In this document: piece after piece, positions 16,484 through 24,477 of the stretch
Layout of the letters: every line of letters starts with the position of its first letter
How positions within the stretch are numbered: position 1 is the first letter of the stretch
Origin: Bacillota bacterium
Lineage (GTDB): Bacteria; Bacillota; Clostridia; Oscillospirales; Oscillospiraceae
Assembly (NCBI GenBank): GCA_021768085.1
Contig: JAETOJ010000001.1
Span: 1-64,000, forward strand
Direction of reading: 5' to 3'
Length of the DNA stretch: 64,000 nucleotides
Translations under genes and position numbers: made by a program
Notes under the pieces: model-generated
What the model was told of the DNA's origin: nothing
What the model saw: only the letters and a program-made list of their open reading frames with translations
Database searches by the model: none

Positions 16484-16512
16484 TTGCAACCTCAGCCCCA
16501 CCATGCTATAAT
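16484..16512 (+). promoter_or_regulatory. Promoter of foldase gene
   Basis: TTGCAA (16484-16489), 17-base spacer, perfect TATAAT (16507-16512) with a TGC extension. About 75 bases of leader precede the start codon. Confidence 0.85.
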
Positions 16513-16595
16513 ATTTGCATTGCGCACATCGTTGATGTGCCTTTGCGCCGTTCCGCACCCCATCACAATGATTTACTGAGAGGATTGATCATACT

Positions 16596-18167
16596 ATGAG
16601 CGCATCTCGAGAGAAAAAACAGCGGCAAAGCGCCGGCCCCTCTGAAAAGGCCCTTCAGGCTCAGCAGCAGCAGGCCGTCCGCAAGCGCAAAACCATCATC
16701 TACACTGTGGTGGGCGTGGTGGTTGCGGGCCTGGTGGCCGCGCTGCTGATCTGGAACTCTGGCTTCTTCCAGGCCCGGGCCACCGCCGCCACTGTGGGGG
16801 ATACCACCCTGTCCACCGCGGAGCTGAGCTACTATTACTATGCCGCCCGCACCCAGTATAACAGCTATATGTCCATGTTCGGCGGCGGGCTGGACAGCAC
16901 CAAGTCCGACGCGGAACAGGTCTTCAACGAGGAGGAAAACAAGTCCTACCGCGACTACTTCCTGGAGACCGCCCTGTCCAATGTTCAGCGGGACATGGCC
17001 CTGGCGGCGGAGGCCCTGAAAAACGGCCACACCGAGGCCGAGGTCAAGGAGGACGTGGACGCCCAGATCAGCTCCGTCAAGGCCCAGGGCGCCTCCTACG
17101 GCTATGGCTATTCCGCCTTTCTTAAGGCCAACTTCGGCCCCTATATGAGCGCGGGGCTCTATAAGCAGATCGTCACCCGGTCTCTGTTGGCCAACCTCGC
17201 CGAGACTGAAAAGCGCGAGACCCTGTCCAACGGCTATACTACGGAGGATCTGGAGGCCTACTACGGCGAGGACGATCACGCCGACACCTACGACACTTTT
17301 GAGTACTCCTACCTCTATTTCATCCCCGAGACGGTGGAAACCAAGGACAAGGACGGCAATGACATCGACGAGGACAAGCTCAACACAGAGAAGGAGCTGG
17401 CCCTGGCCGAGGCCAAGACCAAGGCAGACGAGGCCCTGAAGGCCCTCAAAGACGGCGATAAGCTGGCCGACGTGGCCAAGAAGTACGAGCTGGAGGAATC
17501 CAGCTTCGCTGACCACACCATCACTGTGGGTACCAGCGGTATCCCCTCCGCAATTCAGGATAAGTTGCTGGCACTGAAGGAGGGCACGTTTGAGCTGGTG
17601 GAAAACGGTGAGAGCGGCTACTATGTCATCACCCTCCACAGCCGTGAGCGGGTGGAGGAGCCCACCAAGGACGTGCGGCACATCCTTGCCCTGGCCGAGC
17701 ACACCACTGACAGCGATGGCAAACTGGTGGCCCCTACCGACGAGGCCTGGGCCGCTGCCAAGGAGAAGATCGACGCCATCGTGGCCGAGTTTGAGGGCGG
17801 CGACAAGAGCGAGGACTCCTTCGCCAAGCTGGCCAATGAGAAGTCTGACGACGGCAACGGCACCACCGGCGGCCTATACACCAAGATCGACTCTGCCGAC
17901 GGCTATGTGTCCGAGTTCCTGGACTGGATCTTTGAGGACGGCCGCAAGCCCGGCGACACCGGCGTAGTGCAGCACTCCGCCACGGAGGGCGCCACCAGCG
18001 GCTACTACGGCTACCACTTCATGTATCTGGTTGGCGACAACGAGGCCAGGTGGGCGCGGGACGTGCGAAGCGCCTTGACTACCCAGGATCTGAACGCCTG
18101 GAGCGAGGACCTGATCAAGGGCTTCGAGACCTCCCTGTCCGACGGCGCCAACGTTCTGGGCCGCTGA
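16596..18167 (+). CDS. Membrane-anchored parvulin-type peptidyl-prolyl isomerase (PrsA/SurA-like foldase)
   Basis: A 523-aa protein with a basic, Gln-rich cytoplasmic start, one membrane span at about 33-55, and a large external part. A SurA-N-like helical region (about 60-270) precedes rotamase-like modules; DVRHILALAEH near 360 is the typical entry strand of a parvulin domain and GGLYTKIDSADG continues it. It should help fold secreted proteins at the outer face of the membrane. It is anchored by a span, not by a lipobox as in Bacillus PrsA. ATG 16596 follows AGAGGA. It has its own promoter and terminator. Confidence 0.85.
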   Translation: MSASREKKQRQSAGPSEKALQAQQQQAVRKRKTIIYTVVGVVVAGLVAALLIWNSGFFQARATAATVGDTTLSTAELSYYYYAARTQYNSYMSMFGGGLDSTKSDAEQVFNEEENKSYRDYFLETALSNVQRDMALAAEALKNGHTEAEVKEDVDAQISSVKAQGASYGYGYSAFLKANFGPYMSAGLYKQIVTRSLLANLAETEKRETLSNGYTTEDLEAYYGEDDHADTYDTFEYSYLYFIPETVETKDKDGNDIDEDKLNTEKELALAEAKTKADEALKALKDGDKLADVAKKYELEESSFADHTITVGTSGIPSAIQDKLLALKEGTFELVENGESGYYVITLHSRERVEEPTKDVRHILALAEHTTDSDGKLVAPTDEAWAAAKEKIDAIVAEFEGGDKSEDSFAKLANEKSDDGNGTTGGLYTKIDSADGYVSEFLDWIFEDGRKPGDTGVVQHSATEGATSGYYGYHFMYLVGDNEARWARDVRSALTTQDLNAWSEDLIKGFETSLSDGANVLGR

Positions 18168-18182
18168 TTGAGTCAAAATACA

Positions 18183-18218
18183 CGAGGGCCGGACAGCTTG
18201 TCTGGCCCTCGTTCTTTT
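18183..18218 (+). terminator. Terminator after the foldase gene
   Basis: CGAGGGCC...GGCCCTCG stem extended by GGACA/TGTC, followed by TTCTTTT. It ends 12 bases before the tcdA start codon, so tcdA is either read through or has a promoter not recognised here. Confidence 0.88.
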
Positions 18219-18230
18219 AGGAGCGTGATT

Positions 18231-18953
18231 ATGATGGACGAACAGTTTATCCGCACTCAGATGCTGTTGGGCAAAGAGGCGATGGAGCGACTACAATCTG
18301 CCCATGTGGCGATGTTCGGGCTGGGAGGTGTGGGGAGCTGGTGCGCCGAGGCCCTGTGTCGTTCCGGCGTGGGCGAGCTGACCCTGGTGGATCAAGACAC
18401 TGTTTCCGTCAGCAACCTGAACCGGCAGGCCGCCGCCCTCCACTCCACCGTGGGCATGGATAAGACCAGAGCCACCGCTCAGCGGCTGGCCGACATCGCC
18501 CCGGGCTGTGTCCTCCACCCCATCGCCGCCCGGTATGAGGCAGAGCATCGGGAGAACTTTTTCCAAACCCGGTACGACTACCTGGTGGACGCCATCGACC
18601 TGGTGAGCTGCAAGCTGGATCTCATTGAGACGGCCCACACCCGGGGCATCCCCGTCATCTCTGCTTTGGGCACCGGAAATAAGCGAGACGCCCAACTTCT
18701 CCGCATCGCCGACATCTCCCAGACCGAGGGCTGCCCCCTGGCCCGGGTGGTGCGCAAGGAGCTGCGAAAGCGGGGCATCCCTCACCACAAGGTGGTCTTT
18801 TCCCCAGAACTGGCCCACAATGCCGAAGACGGCACCGAGGCCCCGCCCCCAGGCCGGCGGTCTATTCCCGCCAGCGCCATGTGGGTGCCGGCGGCGGCGG
18901 GGCTGCTGCTGGCCCAGGCGGTTATTCTGGATCTGGCGGGGTTGGGCGGCTGA
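18231..18953 (+). CDS. tcdA: tRNA threonylcarbamoyladenosine dehydratase (TcdA)
   Basis: A 240-aa ThiF/MoeB-type E1-like enzyme that converts t6A37 of ANN-reading tRNAs to its cyclic form with ATP. The ATP-binding motif GLGGVGSWCAEALCRSGVG lies at about 29-48, followed by LVDQDTVSVSNLNRQ (Asp, Arg contacts) and a conserved DAIDLVSCKL strand. The stretch GCPLARVVRKELRKRGI near 165 is typical for TcdA/CsdL, separating it from ThiF and MoeB. ATG 18231 or 18234 may start it, after TAGGAG. Its last 32 bases overlap the convergent PAP2 gene. Confidence 0.92.
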   Translation: MMDEQFIRTQMLLGKEAMERLQSAHVAMFGLGGVGSWCAEALCRSGVGELTLVDQDTVSVSNLNRQAAALHSTVGMDKTRATAQRLADIAPGCVLHPIAARYEAEHRENFFQTRYDYLVDAIDLVSCKLDLIETAHTRGIPVISALGTGNKRDAQLLRIADISQTEGCPLARVVRKELRKRGIPHHKVVFSPELAHNAEDGTEAPPPGRRSIPASAMWVPAAAGLLLAQAVILDLAGLGG

Positions 18954-19491
18954 GGTGTTCCCACGCCTGCTTCACCACAAATGCCCCTAAAAGCCCGCAC
19001 AGGGAGCCCACCACCGCCCCCGCCAGCACGTCGCTGGGGAAGTGCACCCCCACGTACAGCCGGGACAGGCCCATCACCACCGCAGCGCATACCGCGGCCA
19101 TCTTCATCCATTTCTTCGGCGCCGACCTACACACTGCCAGGGCGAAGGCAAAGGCGGCGTTGGTGTGACCCGAGGGGAAGGAGTTGGGGTCGTGCTCCGG
19201 CACCAGGTTGACAAAGTTCTCAATCACCAGCCAAGGTCGAGCCCGGGCCACCAGCGGCTTGATGGTGAAGTTCACCACCACCAGCCCGATCAGCATGGCG
19301 CACAGCGCGGACAGCCCTGCCTTCCGTGTCTGCTTGAACAGTAGCAGCACCAGGCCCAGCACGATAAACAGCATCCCGCTGTTGCCCATAAGGGTATACA
19401 GCTTCATAAACGGATCCAGCAGGGCGCAGCGCACATTTTGGGCGATCCACACCAACATCTGCTCGTCCATCTGTTGGATAAATTCCGGCAT
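18922..19491 (-). CDS. PAP2-family membrane phosphatase
   Basis: A 189-aa protein with about five spans and the three PAP2 motifs: KPLVARARP (about residue 87), SFPSGHT (about 113) and SRLYVGVHFPSDV (about 153), which hold the catalytic histidines. Relatives act on undecaprenyl diphosphate (BcrC type) or phosphatidylglycerol phosphate; the exact substrate cannot be read from the sequence. ATG 19491 follows GGAGGG. The gene overlaps tcdA tail to tail and diverges from the wall polysaccharide genes, consistent with lipid-carrier recycling. Confidence 0.9.
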   Translation of the reverse strand: MPEFIQQMDEQMLVWIAQNVRCALLDPFMKLYTLMGNSGMLFIVLGLVLLLFKQTRKAGLSALCAMLIGLVVVNFTIKPLVARARPWLVIENFVNLVPEHDPNSFPSGHTNAAFAFALAVCRSAPKKWMKMAAVCAAVVMGLSRLYVGVHFPSDVLAGAVVGSLCGLLGAFVVKQAWEHLSRPTPPDPE

Positions 19492-19508
19492 CCTTGTCCC
19501 TCCCCGCC

Positions 19509-19537
19509 TTGACCCGGGGGCCAAAGCTATGTATAAT
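19509..19537 (+). promoter_or_regulatory. Promoter of the csaB-fusion operon
   Basis: TTGACC (19509-19514), 17-base spacer, perfect TATAAT (19532-19537), 65 bases before the start codon. Confidence 0.85.
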
Positions 19538-19601
19538 AAATGAGTCCACTTTAATATTAACCCATGGCCTGTCCTATGGCAAGCCCTTTTGGAGGTCAAA
19601 T

Positions 19602-21842
19602 ATGAAAGTCATCCATCTGATCAGCGGCGGGGACACCGGCGGAGCCAAAACCCACATTCACACCCTGCTCCAAGGGCTGAACCGGCACATACAGGCGGAC
19701 ATGGTTTGCTTCACCGACGGGCCCTTCACCCAGGAGGCCCGGGCGCTGGGCATCCATACCGACGTGCTCACCGGCAGCCCCCCCACCGTGCTGAAGGCCC
19801 TCCGGGACAAGATCCGCCAGGGAGGGTATGACCTGATCCACTGCCACGGATCCCGGGGCAACCTGATGGGGGCCCTGCTAAAGCGCTCCACCGGCCTGCC
19901 CCTGGTCACCACCGTCCACTCGGATCCCAAGATCGACTACATGGGCCGCCCCCTGGCCGCCCTCACCTTTGGCACCCTCAATAGCTGGGCCCTGCGGCGC
20001 ATTCCCAACCACATCGGCGTGTCCCAGCCCATGGTGGATCTGCTCATTGACCGAGGCTATAACCCCCAAGCCGTGTTTGACATACCCAACGGCCTGGACT
20101 TCTCCAATCCCACCTCCAAGCTGACCCGGGAGGAGTACCTGGCCTCCCTGGGGCTGGACTGGCCCCGGGACGCGGTGATCGCCGGCATCGCCGCCCGCCT
20201 GAACCCGGTGAAGGACATGGGCACCCTGCTGCGGGGCTTCGCCCTGGCCCACCGGGAGCAGCCCAGCCTGCGCCTGATCATCGCCGGGGAGGGAGAGGAG
20301 GGCCCCATGCTCCGCCAGCTGGCCCAGGAGCTGGGGGTGGAGGATGCGGTGTGTTTCGCCGGCTGGGTGGAGAACACCGACAGCTTCTACCACGCCATAG
20401 ACATCAACACTCTCACCTCTCTGTCCGAGGGCTTCCCTTATTCCCTGCCCGAAGGGGCCCGGTTCGCCCTGCCCACCGTGGCCACCAACGTGGGGGGTGT
20501 GCCTGCCCTCATCCGGCACAATGTCACCGGCCTGCTGTTCCAGCCCCGGGATTACGAATCCCTGGGCCGCCATCTGGCGGATCTGGCCGCCAACTCCGCC
20601 CTGCGCCGCCGGCTGGGGGACAAGCTGCTGGAAAAGGCCCGGGAATCCTATTCCATTGAGAACACCGTCCGGCGGCAGCTGGAGATCTATGAGACCATCC
20701 TCCGCCGGAGGGATCGGGCCGGCGGTCGCAAACGGGACGGGGTGATCCTCTGCGGAGCCTACGGCCAGAACAACGCCGGGGACGAGGCGGTGCTGAAGGC
20801 CCTGGTGGCCGAGCTGCGCTCCATTGACCCGGATATGCCCCTTTGGGTCATGACTCGGAAGCCCAAGGCCACCCAGCGGATCCACCGGGTGGGGGCCATC
20901 TATACCTTTAATTTCCCCGCCTTCTGCCGCCGTATGTCCAAGTCCGTGCTGTACGCCAACGGCGGCGGCTCCCTGATCCAGGACGTGACCAGCCACCGCT
21001 CCCTGTGGTTCTATCTGTTCACCCTGGCCGCCGCCAAGCGGCTGGGCTGCCGGGTGATGATGTACGGCTGCGGCATCGGCCCCATCCAGTCCCCCCAGAA
21101 CCGGAGGCGGGCGGGCCGGATCATCAATCGGAACGTGGACGCCATCACCCTGCGGGACTGCGCCTCCCTGGACGAGCTGGCCTCCTTGGGGGTAGATCGG
21201 CCCCGGATCCAGGTGGCCGCCGATCCCGCCGTCTCCCTGCCCGCCGCCCCGGCGGAGGAGGCGGAGGCCGTGCTGGAGCAGGCGGGCCTACGGCCCCGGG
21301 AGGGCCAGCGGTATCTGGGCGTCACCGTCCGGCCCTGGCCCGGCTTTGAGGACAAGCTGTCCGTCTTTGCCCAGGCCATCGACTACGCTTATGAGAAGCA
21401 CGGCCTGCTGCCCGTCTTTCTCCCCATTGAAGGCAGGCTGGACGTGGCGGCGGCAAAACAGGTAGCCGCCCGGCTCCAGAAGGCCCCCGCCGCCGTTCTC
21501 CCCCCCTGCGCCAGCTCCGAGCTGGCCATCGCCCTGTCCGCCCGGATGGACGTGGCCCTGTCCATGCGGCTCCACGCGCTGATTTTCGCCGCCGCCCGTG
21601 GGGTACCCTTGGTGGGGGTGGTATATGATCCCAAGGTGAGCGCCTTTCTGGATCGGGTAGAGCAAGATCTCTATGCCCCCTTGGAGGAGCTCACCGCCCA
21701 GGGTCTGTGCGCCCTGCTGGACGCCGCCGAAGCCCGCACCCGGGATCGGGCCGCCCTGTCCGCCAAAACTGCCCGCCTGGTAGAACTGGAACAGATCAAC
21801 CGGGAGCAGGCCGCTCAGCTTTTGGAGGAAAACGCCCCATGA
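19602..21842 (+). CDS. csaB: Fusion of GT4 glycosyltransferase and polysaccharide pyruvyl transferase CsaB
   Basis: A 746-aa two-domain enzyme. Residues 1-370 form a GT-B, family 4 glycosyltransferase (GGDTGGAKTH near the start, then GIAARLNPVKDM and SLSEGFPYSLPE, the donor-site motif). Residues about 378-746 are a pyruvyl transferase of the CsaB type (CGAYGQNNAGDEA, YANGGGSLIQD, YGCGIGPI, SMRLHALIFAA). CsaB puts ketal pyruvate on wall polysaccharide, which SLH-domain S-layer proteins need for binding. Here the sugar-adding and pyruvylating steps seem joined. ATG 19602 follows GGAGGT. The next glycosyltransferase overlaps by four bases. Confidence 0.93.
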   Translation: MKVIHLISGGDTGGAKTHIHTLLQGLNRHIQADMVCFTDGPFTQEARALGIHTDVLTGSPPTVLKALRDKIRQGGYDLIHCHGSRGNLMGALLKRSTGLPLVTTVHSDPKIDYMGRPLAALTFGTLNSWALRRIPNHIGVSQPMVDLLIDRGYNPQAVFDIPNGLDFSNPTSKLTREEYLASLGLDWPRDAVIAGIAARLNPVKDMGTLLRGFALAHREQPSLRLIIAGEGEEGPMLRQLAQELGVEDAVCFAGWVENTDSFYHAIDINTLTSLSEGFPYSLPEGARFALPTVATNVGGVPALIRHNVTGLLFQPRDYESLGRHLADLAANSALRRRLGDKLLEKARESYSIENTVRRQLEIYETILRRRDRAGGRKRDGVILCGAYGQNNAGDEAVLKALVAELRSIDPDMPLWVMTRKPKATQRIHRVGAIYTFNFPAFCRRMSKSVLYANGGGSLIQDVTSHRSLWFYLFTLAAAKRLGCRVMMYGCGIGPIQSPQNRRRAGRIINRNVDAITLRDCASLDELASLGVDRPRIQVAADPAVSLPAAPAEEAEAVLEQAGLRPREGQRYLGVTVRPWPGFEDKLSVFAQAIDYAYEKHGLLPVFLPIEGRLDVAAAKQVAARLQKAPAAVLPPCASSELAIALSARMDVALSMRLHALIFAAARGVPLVGVVYDPKVSAFLDRVEQDLYAPLEELTAQGLCALLDAAEARTRDRAALSAKTARLVELEQINREQAAQLLEENAP

Positions 21843-22918
21843 AACAGATTTTATGCCTCTCTTACACGCCCTGGCGAGCCCGACCTAACCGCACCCAGCA
21901 GCTGCTGGCCCGCCTGGGCGACGCCCAGATCCTCTTTATCGAGCCCCCGCCCCCTAAGGGCGCCCCCAAACCGGAGCAGGGCCGCCGGGTGCGGGGCCAC
22001 ATCACCGCCTATCCCCTGCCCGTCCCTCTGCCCGGGCCCCGGGATCAGTCTTTGTTTGCCCGCAGACGGCTGGATCGGGCCACGGACTTTCTCCAGAAGC
22101 TCATGGCTAAGCATCACTTCCAGGAGCCCGTGCTGTGGTGCACCGCTCCCGTCCATGCCCAGTTCCTGGATCGGCTGGCCTACCGGGGGGCGGTATACGA
22201 CTGTCACCGTTTCTGGGACGAGTCCTTTCTGGATCTGGAGAGCGACCTCACCCGCCACGCCGAGGTGGTATTCGCCGCCTCCTTCGGGCTGACCAGGCGG
22301 CTGTCTCCCTGCAATGACAACATCGCCTTGCTACCCAACGGAGTGAACCCCCTGCTGTTCTCCCAGGGAGAGCACCCCCTCCCCCCCGCCCTGCGGGATC
22401 TTCCCGGCCAGGTGATTTTTGGGCGGGCGGGGGACGTCACTGGCAAGGTGGATCTGGAGCCCCTGCTCTACGTCGCCCGCCGCCGCCCGGAGTGGACGTT
22501 TGTCCTCGTGGGCCGCGCCACCAAACCCGCAATTCAGCAGCTCCAGGGCCAGGACAACATCATCCTCACCGGGCCGGTAAATTCTCTGGAACTGCCCGAC
22601 TGTCTATGCCGGTGCGATGTGCTGTTCGACCTGCCCCGGCTGGATCGGCTGGGCAGCGACGTGGTGCCCATCTCCATCTATGAGTACTTTGCCGCCGGAC
22701 GGCCGGTGGCCGCCGTCACCGATCCCAACGTGCCCGACCCTTACCCCCAGCTCATCCACACCGCCTATGACGGGGCAGGCTTCCTGCGGGCCTGCAAGGA
22801 GGCGCTGGAGGAGGATCCCAGCCTGTGCGCCCAGCGGCGGGCCTTCGCCCAGCAGTCCTCCTGGGCCGGGCGGGCGGCCCAGGTGGCCTCCATTTTTGAA
22901 GCCGTGGGCCTGTTTTGA
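21839..22918 (+). CDS. Glycosyltransferase (TuaH-like)
   Basis: A 359-aa soluble glycosyltransferase without membrane spans. The start KQILCLSYTPW and a CHRFWDESFLD segment around residue 122 resemble TuaH-type enzymes of teichuronic acid synthesis; YEYFAAGRPVAAV near 282 is the donor-binding motif of GT4-like folds. The start codon overlaps the stop of the csaB fusion (ATGA), so the two are translationally coupled and probably build one wall polysaccharide. Acceptor and donor are unknown. Confidence 0.8.
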   Translation: MKQILCLSYTPWRARPNRTQQLLARLGDAQILFIEPPPPKGAPKPEQGRRVRGHITAYPLPVPLPGPRDQSLFARRRLDRATDFLQKLMAKHHFQEPVLWCTAPVHAQFLDRLAYRGAVYDCHRFWDESFLDLESDLTRHAEVVFAASFGLTRRLSPCNDNIALLPNGVNPLLFSQGEHPLPPALRDLPGQVIFGRAGDVTGKVDLEPLLYVARRRPEWTFVLVGRATKPAIQQLQGQDNIILTGPVNSLELPDCLCRCDVLFDLPRLDRLGSDVVPISIYEYFAAGRPVAAVTDPNVPDPYPQLIHTAYDGAGFLRACKEALEEDPSLCAQRRAFAQQSSWAGRAAQVASIFEAVGLF

Positions 22919-22987
22919 TGGTTTCGCCATGGTTCGACCTTTTCGCTCCCGGCGGATTGTATAAGCCTACGAAAATCCATTGACCTC

Positions 22988-23016
22988 TTGATTTTTCAGA
23001 ATTTTTTCGTTAAAAT
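22988..23016 (+). promoter_or_regulatory. Purine operon promoter
   Basis: TTGATT (22988-22993), 17-base spacer, TAAAAT (23011-23016). It lies 171 bases before the purE start, leaving room for the leader peptide and hairpin. The 70 bases between the preceding gene and this promoter hold nothing recognisable. Confidence 0.75.
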
Positions 23017-23049
23017 GACAGTGTATTTTTTGGAGCGAGGTGCTTATTC

Positions 23050-23121
23050 ATGGGGCGTTCCATCCATGTTCGTCCGGCTGTCCGCCGCCGCGGCACCTTT
23101 GTGCCCAAATCTGCCCATTAA
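23050..23121 (+). CDS. Candidate leader peptide upstream of purE (23 aa)
   Basis: A small open frame between the purine promoter and a terminator hairpin. ATG 23050 is preceded by GGAGCGAGG at a workable distance. The peptide is basic, with HVRPAVRRRGTFVPKSAH at its end and a run of three CGC arginine codons (codons 12-14). Its stop codon lies four bases before the terminator stem. The arrangement resembles transcription attenuators, but purine operons are not known to me to use arginine-rich leader peptides, so it may be non-functional. Confidence 0.4.
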   Translation: MGRSIHVRPAVRRRGTFVPKSAH

Positions 23122-23125
23122 CCGC

Positions 23126-23169
23126 AAAACAGGTTCGCCCGCACCCGCGCGGCGGCCTGTTTTATTTTT
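23126..23169 (+). terminator. Terminator/attenuator in the purE leader
   Basis: AAAACAGG (23126-23133) pairs with CCTGTTTT (23156-23163), with inner pairs CGCC/GGCG, followed by ATTTTT. It sits between the operon promoter and purE, so it must be bypassed for expression. GCCGCCGCG at 23084-23092 can pair with CGCGGCGGC at 23148-23156, which would compete with the inner part of the stem. No purine, THF or guanidine-class riboswitch is recognised. Confidence 0.65.
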
Positions 23170-23186
23170 CACAAGGAGGGTTTACC

Positions 23187-23681
23187 GTGAAAAAAGTCGC
23201 CGTGATCATGGGCTCCGACTCCGACTGGCCGGTGGTCAAGGGGGCCTGCACCCAGCTAAAAGAGTTCGGCATCCCCTATGAGGCCCACATACTCAGCGCC
23301 CACCGCACCCCCGCCGCCGCCGCGGACTTCGCCAAAAACGCAAGGGCCAACGGCTTCGGTGTGCTCATCTGCGCGGCCGGTATGGCCGCCCATCTGGCAG
23401 GAGCATTTGCCGGCAACTCCACCCTGCCCGTCATCGGCATTCCCATGAAGGGGGGCGCCATGGACGGGCTGGACGCCCTGCTGGCCACCGTCCAGATGCC
23501 CAGCGGCATCCCCGTGGCCACTGTGGCCATCAACGGAGCCAAGAACGCTGCCGTGCTGGCCGCTCAAATTTTGGCCGTGTCTGACGATGAGCTGGCCGCC
23601 AAATTGGACGCTGCTCGAGAAAATATGGCCGCCCAGATCTCGGAGAAGGAGGCCAAATTGCAGGCGGAATTAAATCATTGA
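23187..23681 (+). CDS. purE: N5-carboxyaminoimidazole ribonucleotide mutase
   Basis: A 164-aa class I PurE that moves the carboxyl group of N5-CAIR to give CAIR. The N-terminus VAVIMGSDSDWPV and the SAHRTP motif (about residue 40) form the active site; GMAAHLAGAFAGNSTLPVIG follows. GTG 23187 is the likely start, seven bases after AAGGAGGG. The gene opens the purine operon; no purK is present in the window, so N5-CAIR would come from an enzyme encoded elsewhere. Confidence 0.97.
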   Translation: MKKVAVIMGSDSDWPVVKGACTQLKEFGIPYEAHILSAHRTPAAAADFAKNARANGFGVLICAAGMAAHLAGAFAGNSTLPVIGIPMKGGAMDGLDALLATVQMPSGIPVATVAINGAKNAAVLAAQILAVSDDELAAKLDAARENMAAQISEKEAKLQAELNH

Positions 23682-23768
23682 ATGATTCAATTCTACCCGT
23701 AAGGGAGGGGCTTTCCCCTCCCCTATACAACATAATTTCACAATAAATAATTTATGGAGGAATTCATC

Positions 23769-24455
23769 ATGGACAACAAACTGGTTTACACCGGCAAGAC
23801 CAAAAATGTCTACGCCCTGGACAACGGCAATTACCTGCTCAAGTTCAAGGACGACTGCACCGGCAAGGACGGCGTGTTCGACCCCGGCGAGAACTCCGTG
23901 GGCCTGACCATCGAGGGTGTGGGCGACGTGAACCTGCGTATGTCCATCTACTTCTTCGAGAAGATCAACGCCGCCGGCATTCGCACCCACTACGTCTCCG
24001 CCGACCTGAAGGACACCACCATGGAGGTGCTGCCCGCCAAGGTGTTCGGCAAGGGGCTGGAGGTCATCTGCCGTCATAAGGCGGTGGGCTCCTTCATCCG
24101 CCGGTACGGCGAGTATATTGAGGAGGGCGCCGATCTGCCCGCCTATGTAGAGACCACCTTCAAGAATGACGAGAAGGGCGATCCCCTGGTAACTAAGGAT
24201 GGCCTGGTGGCCCTGGGCGTGATGACCGAGGCGCAGTACGACGACATCAAAGACATGACCCAGAAGATCACCCAGATCGTGGCCGACGACCTGAAGGCCA
24301 AGGGCCTGGTGCTCTACGACATCAAGTTCGAGTACGGCTATGACGCCGACGGCAAAGTGATGCTCATCGACGAGATCGCCTCCGGCAATATGCGGGTTTA
24401 CAAGGACGGGCAGTATATCGACCCCATGACCCTGTCCAAGCTGTTCTTTGCCTGA
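23769..24455 (+). CDS. purC: Phosphoribosylaminoimidazole-succinocarboxamide synthase
   Basis: A 228-aa SAICAR synthetase, joining CAIR and aspartate with [16 protein letters not shown] at the start is the ATP-binding signature; [10 protein letters not shown] (about 100) and [15 protein letters not shown] (about 195) are also typical. ATG 23769 follows GGAGG. An 87-base gap after purE holds no clear site. The following gene starts 22 bases after the stop. Confidence 0.97.
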   Translation: MDNKLVYTGKTKNVYALDNGNYLLKFKDDCTGKDGVFDPGENSVGLTIEGVGDVNLRMSIYFFEKINAAGIRTHYVSADLKDTTMEVLPAKVFGKGLEVICRHKAVGSFIRRYGEYIEEGADLPAYVETTFKNDEKGDPLVTKDGLVALGVMTEAQYDDIKDMTQKITQIVADDLKAKGLVLYDIKFEYGYDADGKVMLIDEIASGNMRVYKDGQYIDPMTLSKLFFA

Positions 24456-24477
24456 GACGCGGGAGGGAACGGCATCC

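Noticed and set aside
22919-23186. Purine or ppGpp/PRPP-type riboswitch before purE
   Set aside because: None of the conserved core sequences of these classes could be found; only the small frame and the terminator hairpin are evident.
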